Source: Bacteroidales bacterium | GTDB taxonomy: Bacteria; Bacteroidota; Bacteroidia; Bacteroidales; SMBSF77 | Assembly: GCA_021106655.1 (NCBI GenBank) | Contig: JAIOTT010000229.1 | Span: 1 to 7,285, forward strand | Direction: 5' to 3' | DNA length: 7,285 nt | The notes under the pieces: generated by a model | Told to the model about the DNA's origin: nothing | What the model saw: the letters and a program-made list of their open reading frames with translations, nothing else | Databases searched by the model: none | In this document: positions 1 through 5,650 of the stretch, one piece after another | Numbering within the stretch: position 1 is the first letter of the stretch | How the letters are laid out: every line of letters starts with the position of its first letter | Program-made: the position numbers and the translations under genes

Positions 1-227
1 GACTCCAGGTGCAGGAGCGCCTCACGACACAAATAAAGAATTGTATACAGGATACTCTGAACCCATTGGGTGTTGCTGTCGTTATTGAAGCTCAGCATCT
101 ATGCATGCAAATGAGAGGAGTTCAAAAACAAAACTCCATAACAACAACTTCAGATTTTACAGGTGCTTTCAAAAACGAGACAACGAGAGCTGAATTTATC
201 CACCTCATTGGCTCTAAATTGCATTAG
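1..227 (+). CDS. folE: GTP cyclohydrolase I, C-terminal part (5' truncated by window edge)
   Basis: This is the C-terminal end of GTP cyclohydrolase I, which converts GTP to 7,8-dihydroneopterin triphosphate, the first step of tetrahydrofolate/pterin synthesis in the cytoplasm. The open frame runs in from the window edge (first full codon at base 3, reading LQVQERLT) to a TAG at 225-227. The GTG at base 9 is an internal valine, not a start. Recognisable family features are the VQERLT helix, then GVAVVIEAQHLCMQMRGVQK, whose Cys (codon 102-104) corresponds to the third zinc ligand of the family. The TTTSDFTGAF segment and a TRAEF C-terminus follow. About 74 residues are present of a protein usually around 190-220 aa. 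The ending looks intact, so this is truncation by the window and not a pseudogene. It lies upstream of fabD in the same orientation, 124 bp away, so co-transcription is possible but not shown. Confidence 0.95.
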   Translation, partial: LQVQERLTTQIKNCIQDTLNPLGVAVVIEAQHLCMQMRGVQKQNSITTTSDFTGAFKNETTRAEFIHLIGSKLH

Positions 228-230
228 TTT

Positions 231-265
231 TTAGGTAGAAGGCGTAAGGTATAAGGTTTAAGGTA
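231..265. repeat. Degenerate 7-bp tandem repeat, TAAGGTA type, about 5 units
   Basis: Directly after the folE stop the sequence repeats with a 7-bp period. The units are TTAGGTA, GAAGGCG, TAAGGTA, TAAGGTT and TAAGGTA. The hexamer TAAGGT recurs at 245, 252 and 259, exactly seven bases apart. The tract occupies the first part of the folE-fabD gap. The rest of the gap (266-351) is plain AT-rich sequence in which I see no convincing promoter or terminator. Function is unknown. Confidence 0.75.
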
Positions 266-351
266 AAGATAATAAACTCATAACCCGAAACTGAATATTT
301 TTATTAATCTGAAAACAATCTTAAAATTAGAATACATTTAAACTAACAAAT

Positions 352-1227
352 ATGAAATCATATGTTTTTCCCGGACAGGGAGCACAATTTGTAGGTATGG
401 GCAAGGATCTGTACGACAATTCAGAAGAATCGAAAAATCTATTTGAGAAAGCAAATGAGATACTCGGATTCAAGATCACTGATTTGATGTTTTCAGGAAC
501 AGAAGAGGACCTCAGGCAAACAAAAGTAACCCAGCCTGCTATATTTTTACATTCAGTAATACTTGCCAATTCACTTGGCGATAACTTTAAACCTGATATG
601 GTAGCAGGCCATTCACTGGGCGAGTTTTCAGCCCTTGTGGCAAACAAAACCTTATCATTTGAAGATGGCCTGGTGCTTGTTTCAAAAAGAGCATTAGCCA
701 TGCAAAAAGCTTGTGAAAAAGAAGTATCAACCATGGCAGCAATCATTGGTTTAGATGATGAAAGCGTGGAAAAGGTTTGCGAAGGGATAAATGAAATTGT
801 GGTACCTGCAAATTACAACAGTCCCGGGCAATTGGTTATATCAGGATCAGTTAAAGGGATTGAGATCGCATGTGAGCAATTAAAAGAAGCAGGAGCTAAG
901 AGAGCTTTGCCACTTAAGGTTGGTGGAGCTTTTCATTCCCCACTTATGGAATCTGCTAGAATAGAACTCGCTGATGCTATTAATTCAACTTCATTCAAAA
1001 ATGGTATTTGTCCTATATATCAGAATGTGGATGCAGCAGCTGTTACAGATCCGGAAAAGATAAAACAAAACCTTATCTCTCAGCTTACTTCGCCAGTGAG
1101 ATGGGCTCAGATCATGCAAAATCAAATTTCTGACGGAGCCCTTATATTTATTGAAGTAGGCCCGGGCACTGTACTGCAAGGACTTGTGAAGAAAATTGAC
1201 AGGTCACTTGAAACTCTAAGTGCATAA
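352..1227 (+). CDS. fabD: Malonyl-CoA:acyl-carrier-protein transacylase
   Basis: FabD moves the malonyl group from malonyl-CoA to acyl carrier protein, supplying the extender unit for type II fatty acid synthesis in the cytoplasm. The 291-residue protein is close to the usual 290-310 aa and complete. It opens with the family's FPGQGAQ segment (residues 6-12). The nucleophile elbow is GHSLGE at 86-91 with catalytic Ser88. Arg113 (SKRALAMQ), which binds the malonyl carboxylate, follows. NSPGQLVISG is near 156-165 and GAFHSP carries the catalytic His195. All catalytic residues are present, so activity is expected. The ATG at 352 is supported because the conserved N-terminal strand MKSYVFPGQG begins right there; the leader is A-rich with no Shine-Dalgarno. 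The upstream neighbour is folE, and the downstream neighbour converges from the - strand. No sign of horizontal transfer was seen. Confidence 0.97.
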   Translation: MKSYVFPGQGAQFVGMGKDLYDNSEESKNLFEKANEILGFKITDLMFSGTEEDLRQTKVTQPAIFLHSVILANSLGDNFKPDMVAGHSLGEFSALVANKTLSFEDGLVLVSKRALAMQKACEKEVSTMAAIIGLDDESVEKVCEGINEIVVPANYNSPGQLVISGSVKGIEIACEQLKEAGAKRALPLKVGGAFHSPLMESARIELADAINSTSFKNGICPIYQNVDAAAVTDPEKIKQNLISQLTSPVRWAQIMQNQISDGALIFIEVGPGTVLQGLVKKIDRSLETLSA

Positions 1228-1228
1228 G

Positions 1229-1254
1229 AAGTACTTTAAGTGCCTTAAGTACTT
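1229..1254. terminator. AT-rich hairpin between convergent genes, possible bidirectional terminator
   Basis: Two bases after the fabD stop, AAGTACTTTAAG (1229-1240) can pair with CTTAAGTACTT (1244-1254) across a TGC loop. The stem is 11 bp with one bulged T. The site sits between the ends of fabD (+) and the phosphatase gene (-), where a shared terminator would be expected. The stem is AT-rich and no clean U-tract follows, so it is not a classic intrinsic terminator. The symmetry may partly come from the palindromic AAGTACTT inside the overlapping 9-bp repeat. Confidence 0.4.
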
Positions 1255-1270
1255 TAAGTATTTAAAGTTT
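1229..1270. repeat. Degenerate 9-bp tandem repeat, AAGTACTTT type, 4.7 units
   Basis: The fabD-cpsB convergent gap begins with AAGTACTTT, AAGTGCCTT, AAGTACTTT, AAGTATTTA and AAGTTT. These follow one another with an exact 9-bp period and differ by a few substitutions. The AAG trinucleotide starts every unit (1229, 1238, 1247, 1256, 1265). The tract overlaps the hairpin at 1229-1254. The remaining 25 bases before the phosphatase stop codon hold only an A-run and show nothing else. Confidence 0.7.
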
Positions 1271-1295
1271 CTGGTATTAAAAAAAGGTTTTCGAA

Positions 1296-2045
1296 TTACA
1301 AAAGGCTTGGATTAAGTAATTTTCCTGAGGATATTAATTTGTCAAGGGTTCTTGAATAGAGGCTTATTTCAAGTTTTTCTATTGAAAGCATATTATGCAT
1401 ATCTGTACCCAGAAAGTCTATCATTTTTCCATGTATAAGTTTTTCTGCCGTTTTTTGAACATCAGTAGGATAAATATTGGCTAAAGAGAGTGTATTTAGC
1501 TGAAAAAATACACCTCTGTCTTTTAATTCCTCATACTTTCTAAAATTATTATGCCAGTAGGAGTATCTTTCGGGATGAGCAAGTATCACCTTGTATCCTT
1601 CTATCTGCAAATTAAATATTATAGAACTCAGGTTTGGATGAGGCTGGAAATAAGACAACTCGACAAGAAGAAATTTATCACCAATTGTAAGCAGGTCACC
1701 GGCTTTAAGTTTCTCCTCAAATCCATCATCAATTAAATATTCTGCAGCAACCTCAATCTCAACAGGGATTTTAGCCTGTTCAACAATATACCTCAGACTG
1801 TCGCAACCACGGACAATAATTTCCCTTGTATTCTTATAATAATCATGCATGATATGAGGAGTAGTAATAATCTTCTCAAATCCCAGCTCATTTAAATGTC
1901 TGATTATTTGGAGGGCTTCTTCAAAGGAATTTACTCCATCATCAATAGCAGGTATCAAATGCGAATGCATATCAACCTTCAGCGACTTAAAATCCAATGG
2001 TGTTGATAATTTTTGACTGGAAAATAGTTCTTCAAACATGCCCAT
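1296..2045 (-). CDS. cpsB: CpsB/YwqE-family PHP-domain protein-tyrosine phosphatase
   Basis: This is a metal-dependent phosphatase of the PHP fold (CpsB/CapC/YwqE type). Characterised members dephosphorylate the tyrosine-rich tail of the BY-kinase that controls capsule or exopolysaccharide chain length. The protein has 249 residues, within the family range. Metal-binding motifs appear in order: DMHSHLIPAIDDG (His27, His29, start about residue 25), TTPHIM (His64), AEY (Glu102), LAHPERY (His157, Glu159, Arg160) and GTDMH (Asp215, His217). No signal peptide or membrane segment is visible, so it is cytoplasmic. The start is either the ATG at 2045 or the ATG at 2039 (Met3). Neither has a Shine-Dalgarno, because a 7-bp repeat runs to within four bases of the first ATG. 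It is the last gene of the - strand cluster, 77 bp after rmlB. Its partner kinase is not in the window. Family assignment is firm; the exact substrate is inferred. Confidence 0.92.
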   Translation of the reverse strand: MGMFEELFSSQKLSTPLDFKSLKVDMHSHLIPAIDDGVNSFEEALQIIRHLNELGFEKIITTPHIMHDYYKNTREIIVRGCDSLRYIVEQAKIPVEIEVAAEYLIDDGFEEKLKAGDLLTIGDKFLLVELSYFQPHPNLSSIIFNLQIEGYKVILAHPERYSYWHNNFRKYEELKDRGVFFQLNTLSLANIYPTDVQKTAEKLIHGKMIDFLGTDMHNMLSIEKLEISLYSRTLDKLISSGKLLNPSLL

Positions 2046-2049
2046 GAAT

Positions 2050-2119
2050 CAGTTATCAGTTATCAGTTAGCAGTTATCAGTTATCAGTTATCAATTATCA
2101 GTAATTCGTAATTTGTAAT
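2050..2119. repeat. 7-bp tandem repeat, CAGTTAT type (- strand ATAACTG), about 10 units
   Basis: The rmlB-cpsB gap is almost entirely a heptamer array. CAGTTAT occurs at 2050, 2057, 2071, 2078 and 2085, with a CAGTTAG variant at 2064. It decays through CAATTAT (2092), CAGTAAT (2099), TCGTAAT (2106) and TTGTAAT (2113). The near-perfect units are at the end closest to the cpsB start codon, and divergence increases toward rmlB. On the transcript the array forms the cpsB leader. Copy-number change by strand slippage is plausible, but no coding frame is affected. Confidence 0.85.
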
Positions 2120-2122
2120 TAA

Positions 2123-3187
2123 TTACCGCTTAACATATTGTTGTTCGTAATACTTCTGGTATTCTCCTGATGTCACATTATTAAGCCAATCTTCATTTTC
2201 AAGATACCATGCTACAGTTTTCTCAAGACCTTCTTCGAACTCAAGAGATGGCTCCCATCCAAGCTCTTGTTGAATTTTTGATGAATCAATTGCATATCTC
2301 ATATCATGTCCTGCCCTATCTTTAACGTAGGTTACCAGGTTTTCAGAGGTTCCAGGTTCACGACCAAGTTTATCATCCATGAGTTCACATAGCTTTTTGA
2401 TCAGTTTTATATTTTGCCATTCATTATTACCTCCAATATTGTATGTCTCACCCTCCTTGCCTTTATGAAAAATCAAATCGATTGCATTGGCATGATCTTC
2501 AACATATAGCCAATCCCTTATATTCTCTCCTTTACCGTATACCGGAAGAGGTTTATTGTTTTTTATGTTATGAATAAAAAGCGGAAGTAATTTTTCAGGG
2601 AACTGATAAGAGCCATAATTATTAGAGCAATTCGAAATAACAACAGGAAGCTTAAAAGTATGAAAGTATGCCCTTACAATATGGTCAGAGCTGGCTTTAG
2701 AGGCTGAGTAAGGACTGCGAGGATCATAGGGAGTAGTTTCAACAAACATCCCTTCATCCCCAAGTGAACCATAAACTTCATCGGTTGATATATGATAAAA
2801 ACGTTTGTCTATCATATCTTCATTCCATAAGCCTCTTGCAGCATTTAACAAATTCACTGTGCCAACAATATTTGTATAAATAAACTCCGTTGGATTTGTT
2901 ATTGATCTGTCAACATGCGACTCTGCAGCCAGGTGAATAACCCCATCGAACTGATATTTTTTAAACAGACTTTGAATGAAGGATTCATCAACGATATCTC
3001 CTTTGACAAATTCGTAGTTCTTTTCATTCTCAATATCTTTTAGATTGTTGAGATTGCCGGCATAAGTTAATTTGTCAAGATTGACAATTTTGTAGTTTGG
3101 ATATTTTTTAATAAAAAGCCTGACCACATGAGAACCAATAAAACCTGCACCGCCTGTGATCAGAATAGTATTTACGAATTTTTCCAT
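2123..3187 (-). CDS. rfbB: dTDP-glucose 4,6-dehydratase
   Basis: RmlB (RfbB) converts dTDP-D-glucose to dTDP-4-keto-6-deoxy-D-glucose with bound NAD+. This intermediate is the branch point to L-rhamnose and many amino- or deoxysugars of surface polysaccharides. The 354-residue protein is an extended short-chain dehydrogenase of normal length. The Rossmann glycine motif is TGGAGFIGSH (Gly12, Gly15, Gly18). The family's THR-ASP-GLU catalytic trio lies in STDEVYG (Thr135, Asp136, Glu137). The YxxxK pair is Tyr160 and Lys164 in SPYSASK, followed by NCSNNYGSYQFPEKLLP and RDWLYVEDH, which line the nucleotide-sugar site. All of these are hallmarks of dTDP-glucose dehydratases rather than epimerases. 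The ATG at 3187 is chosen because the first beta strand begins within ten residues. It lies 32 bp after galE in the same direction. RmlA, RmlC and RmlD are not in the window, so the final sugar cannot be named. Confidence 0.96.
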   Translation of the reverse strand: MEKFVNTILITGGAGFIGSHVVRLFIKKYPNYKIVNLDKLTYAGNLNNLKDIENEKNYEFVKGDIVDESFIQSLFKKYQFDGVIHLAAESHVDRSITNPTEFIYTNIVGTVNLLNAARGLWNEDMIDKRFYHISTDEVYGSLGDEGMFVETTPYDPRSPYSASKASSDHIVRAYFHTFKLPVVISNCSNNYGSYQFPEKLLPLFIHNIKNNKPLPVYGKGENIRDWLYVEDHANAIDLIFHKGKEGETYNIGGNNEWQNIKLIKKLCELMDDKLGREPGTSENLVTYVKDRAGHDMRYAIDSSKIQQELGWEPSLEFEEGLEKTVAWYLENEDWLNNVTSGEYQKYYEQQYVKR

Positions 3188-3219
3188 AATAAATAAATTT
3201 GAAATTAAATATTTTTCGA

Positions 3220-4248
3220 CTATTTATTAGAATCATGTGCTGACAACTCTTTTTCCCACTTCCATGCCGAAAGGGTCATCTCATCAAGGGATTTCTCCGC
3301 TTTCCAACCTAGTTCCATGTTTGCAAACTTTGTGTCTGCCCAAACTTTTTCGATATCTCCAGACCTTCTCTTAACGATATGGTAATTTAGTTTTTCGCCC
3401 GATACTTTCTCAAATGATTTAATAACTTCCAACACAGAATATCCATTACCTGTTCCAAGATTAAATATTTCTCCATCACTAAGGCTCTTATTCTCAATCA
3501 TACGATCTAAAGCTACTACATGTGCTTTTGCCAAATCAACAATATGTATATAATCCCGGATTGCAGTACCATCCGGAGTATTGTAATCATCTCCAAAAAC
3601 ACTTAAAACTTCTCTTTTTCCAATAGCTGTTTGAGTAATAAACGGTATTAGATTGTTAGGAACACCTATTGGCAGCTCTCCAATATGAGCTGTTTCATGT
3701 GCACCTATCGGATTAAAATATCTCAGCATAATAGCTCTGATATCTGAAGTTTTCAAAGTGTCTGAAATTATTTCCTCAGCTATCTGTTTTGTGTTTCCAT
3801 AGGGTGACAAAGCCGGTTTAATTGGAGAATCTTCGGCAACAGGTAGTTTGTCAGGTTGCCCGTAAACAGTACATGAAGAAGAAAAAACCAGGTTTCTGAT
3901 ATTGTTAGCTTTCATACCCTCAAGTATGTTTAGGAGAGAATTTATATTGTTCCTGTAATATATCAATGGTTTTTCCACTGATTCACCAACAGCCTTATAG
4001 GCAGCAAAATGAATTACACCACCAATATCATTATGTCTTTTGAAAAAATCAGATGTGCGGGTTTCATCAACAAGGTCGAATTCCTCAAATTGGGGTAAGA
4101 TTCCTGTGATCTTCTCGATGGATGACAAGACACTCTTTTCGGAATTAGAAAAATTATCAACAATTATTACCTCATGCCCTTTTTGCTGGAGTTCAACAAC
4201 AGTATGTGAGCCAATATAACCGGTTCCGCCGGTAACTAAAATCTTCAT
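3220..4248 (-). CDS. galE: UDP-glucose 4-epimerase (possibly also acting on UDP-GlcNAc)
   Basis: GalE interconverts UDP-glucose and UDP-galactose through a 4-keto intermediate on bound NAD. The 342-residue protein is a typical full-length extended SDR enzyme. The NAD motif is VTGGTGYIGSH (Gly7, Gly10, Gly13). SSSCTVYG at 123-130 holds the catalytic Ser125. Tyr150 and Lys154 in SPYGNTK form the YxxxK pair. RYFNPIGAHE and GTAIRDYIHIVDLA are GalE-specific substrate-binding segments. At the position of E. coli Tyr299, in the segment GDIEKVWAD, this protein has Val302. A small residue there is associated in other GalEs with acceptance of N-acetylated UDP-sugars, so UDP-GlcNAc/UDP-GalNAc activity is possible (inference from a by-eye alignment). 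The ATG at 4248 directly precedes the first beta strand. It sits in the polysaccharide cluster between the UDP-sugar dehydrogenase gene and rmlB, and a candidate internal promoter lies upstream. Confidence 0.95.
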   Translation of the reverse strand: MKILVTGGTGYIGSHTVVELQQKGHEVIIVDNFSNSEKSVLSSIEKITGILPQFEEFDLVDETRTSDFFKRHNDIGGVIHFAAYKAVGESVEKPLIYYRNNINSLLNILEGMKANNIRNLVFSSSCTVYGQPDKLPVAEDSPIKPALSPYGNTKQIAEEIISDTLKTSDIRAIMLRYFNPIGAHETAHIGELPIGVPNNLIPFITQTAIGKREVLSVFGDDYNTPDGTAIRDYIHIVDLAKAHVVALDRMIENKSLSDGEIFNLGTGNGYSVLEVIKSFEKVSGEKLNYHIVKRRSGDIEKVWADTKFANMELGWKAEKSLDEMTLSAWKWEKELSAHDSNK

Positions 4249-4277
4249 ATTTCAACAATAAAACTTTTAACTTAACA

Positions 4278-4285
4278 CAAAACTA
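4278..4285 (-). promoter_or_regulatory. Candidate Bacteroidota -7 promoter element upstream of galE
   Basis: On the - strand this site reads TAGTTTTG, an exact match to the Bacteroidota -7 consensus TAnnTTTG. It lies 29 bp before the galE ATG, which would leave a leader of roughly 20-25 nt. I found no good TTTG -33 element 19-20 bp upstream; that position falls in the 6-bp repeat and reads CTGC/TGCT. The 8-base consensus has only six fixed positions, so a chance match in AT-rich DNA is a real alternative. Confidence 0.3.
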
Positions 4286-4293
4286 AAAAAATA

Positions 4294-4323
4294 GTGGCAG
4301 TGGCAGCAGCAGTTGCAGTTGCA
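4294..4323. repeat. 6-bp tandem repeat, GTGGCA/GTTGCA type, 5 units
   Basis: The gap between the dehydrogenase gene and galE contains GTGGCA, GTGGCA, GCAGCA, GTTGCA and GTTGCA in exact 6-bp register. It is a local GC-richer block in an otherwise AT-rich spacer. It begins eight bases upstream (with respect to galE) of the candidate -7 element at 4278-4285, so it would occupy the spacer and -33 region of such a promoter. The other bases of the 85-bp gap (4249-4277, 4286-4293, 4324-4333) show nothing recognisable. Confidence 0.7.
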
Positions 4324-4333
4324 GTATAATATA

Positions 4334-5629
4334 TTACAAACTCCAATAAACCAATTTCATTATCTTCTTATTGTAAATACCTTTCACATCCACCAATATT
4401 GCATCAGGGGTAGTAATTGATATAAAATAATCTTCATCAAGTTCAAGATAAGGTTTATGATTAACAGCAACGATCACAGCATCATAATCATCAGAAATAT
4501 CATCAACAAGTTTAATATTGTATTCATCATAAAACTCATCCTTTGAGGCAAACGGGTCTGTAATTTCCACATAAACGCCATAGGATTTTAACTCTGATAT
4601 TATATCCACGACTTTAGAATTCCTGATATCACTAACATCTTCTTTAAATGTTGCTCCCATAATCAGAACTTTTGAATGAGAAACACTTTTCCCGGCAGCA
4701 ATGATCTTTTTTACAAGCTGCCTTGCAACATAAAATCCCATGGAATCATTTACAAAGCGTCCGGAATTAATTATCTGCGGGTCATATCTGAATTTTTTAG
4801 CTTTATAGGTCAGGTAATAAGGATCAACTCCTATACAGTGGCCTCCAACCAATCCGGGATAAAATTTAAGAAAATTCCATTTTGTCCCGGCGGCTTCAAG
4901 AACTTCATATGTATTAATACCCATACGGTCGAAAATCATTGACAACTCATTCATCAATCCGATATTCACATCTCTCTGAGTGTTTTCAATAATTTTAGCT
5001 GCTTCAGCTACTTTTATGGATGATGCTTTATAAACGCCGGCTTTTACAACTATTTCATAAACTTTTGCAATATTCTCAAGTGAAACTTCATCGCATGCAG
5101 AAACTATTTTTTTAATTGTAGAAATAGTGTGCACCTTATCTCCGGGATTAATCCTTTCCGGCGAAAATCCAATCTTAAAATCATCATCGCATTTCAAGCC
5201 TGACATTTCTTCAAGGATCGGAATACAATCTTCTTCTGTCGCGCCGGGATAAACAGTTGATTCATAAACAACATAATCACCTTTTTTAAGAACCTTACCA
5301 ACTGTTTTTGTTGCACTCAGAAGAATTCTTAAATCAGGCATATGGTTATCATCAATGGGGGTCGGAACAGCAATTATGTGAAAGTCAGCATTTTTCAAAT
5401 CACCAGGCCTTGTTGTAAAATGGATATCACAATTATCAAAAGAGGAGGATGACAGTTCATTACTGGGATCGTTCCTGCTTTTCATCATTTTGATCCGTTC
5501 CTCACTAATATCAAAACCAATGACAGAAATATGTTTTGCAAATTCAAGAGCAATTGGTAATCCAACATAACCTAATCCTATTAATGATAGTTTTGCTTCC
5601 TTATTAAGTAGTTTCCGATATATATTCAT
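4334..5629 (-). CDS. tviB: UDP-N-acetylhexosamine 6-dehydrogenase, TviB/VipA/WbpO type
   Basis: This nucleotide-sugar dehydrogenase oxidises C6 of a UDP-HexNAc to the uronate in two NAD+-dependent steps. The 431-residue protein has the three-domain UDP-glucose/GDP-mannose dehydrogenase layout. The N-terminal NAD domain carries IGLGYVGLP (Gly18, Gly20, Gly23). VPTPID is near residue 88 and YESTVYPG near 122. FSPERINPGDK at 155-165 is typical of the Vi-antigen TviB and WbpO branch. AEAAKIIENTQRD carries Lys212 and Asn216. GLVGGHCIGVDPYYL holds the catalytic Cys265. A C-terminal UDP-binding domain with GATFKEDVSDIRNS follows near 325-338. Nothing essential is missing. The substrate is probably UDP-GlcNAc, giving UDP-GlcNAcA, because the two preceding genes encode enzymes that use UDP-GlcNAcA; UDP-GalNAc remains possible as for WbpO. 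The ATG at 5629 follows an A-rich leader, 21 bp after the oxidoreductase gene, consistent with one operon. Confidence 0.92.
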   Translation of the reverse strand: MNIYRKLLNKEAKLSLIGLGYVGLPIALEFAKHISVIGFDISEERIKMMKSRNDPSNELSSSSFDNCDIHFTTRPGDLKNADFHIIAVPTPIDDNHMPDLRILLSATKTVGKVLKKGDYVVYESTVYPGATEEDCIPILEEMSGLKCDDDFKIGFSPERINPGDKVHTISTIKKIVSACDEVSLENIAKVYEIVVKAGVYKASSIKVAEAAKIIENTQRDVNIGLMNELSMIFDRMGINTYEVLEAAGTKWNFLKFYPGLVGGHCIGVDPYYLTYKAKKFRYDPQIINSGRFVNDSMGFYVARQLVKKIIAAGKSVSHSKVLIMGATFKEDVSDIRNSKVVDIISELKSYGVYVEITDPFASKDEFYDEYNIKLVDDISDDYDAVIVAVNHKPYLELDEDYFISITTPDAILVDVKGIYNKKIMKLVYWSL

Positions 5630-5650
5630 TATTTTGTTTAATGTTAATCA

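Noticed and set aside
9..227. Small complete 72-residue gene starting at GTG 9
   Set aside because: The frame is open to the window edge and residues on both sides of the GTG match the GTP cyclohydrolase I family, so it is the tail of a longer gene.
333..340. TACATTTA as a -7 promoter element for fabD
   Set aside because: It lacks the final G of TAnnTTTG and would leave a leader of only a few bases before the ATG at 352.
327..746. 139-codon open frame on the - strand
   Set aside because: It lies almost wholly inside fabD, antisense to a strongly conserved coding sequence, and the translation shows no recognisable domain.
991..1179. 62-codon - strand frame inside fabD
   Set aside because: Antisense shadow of fabD with no conserved features.
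1551..1736. 61-codon + strand frame inside the phosphatase gene
   Set aside because: Antisense to the PHP metal-site region; no motif and no start context.
2050..2119. CRISPR array or attachment site
   Set aside because: The units are seven bases, directly adjacent and without spacers; no cas, integrase or target duplication is present.
4676..4942. 88-codon + strand frame inside the dehydrogenase gene
   Set aside because: Antisense to the region coding for the catalytic Cys motif; no protein-like features.
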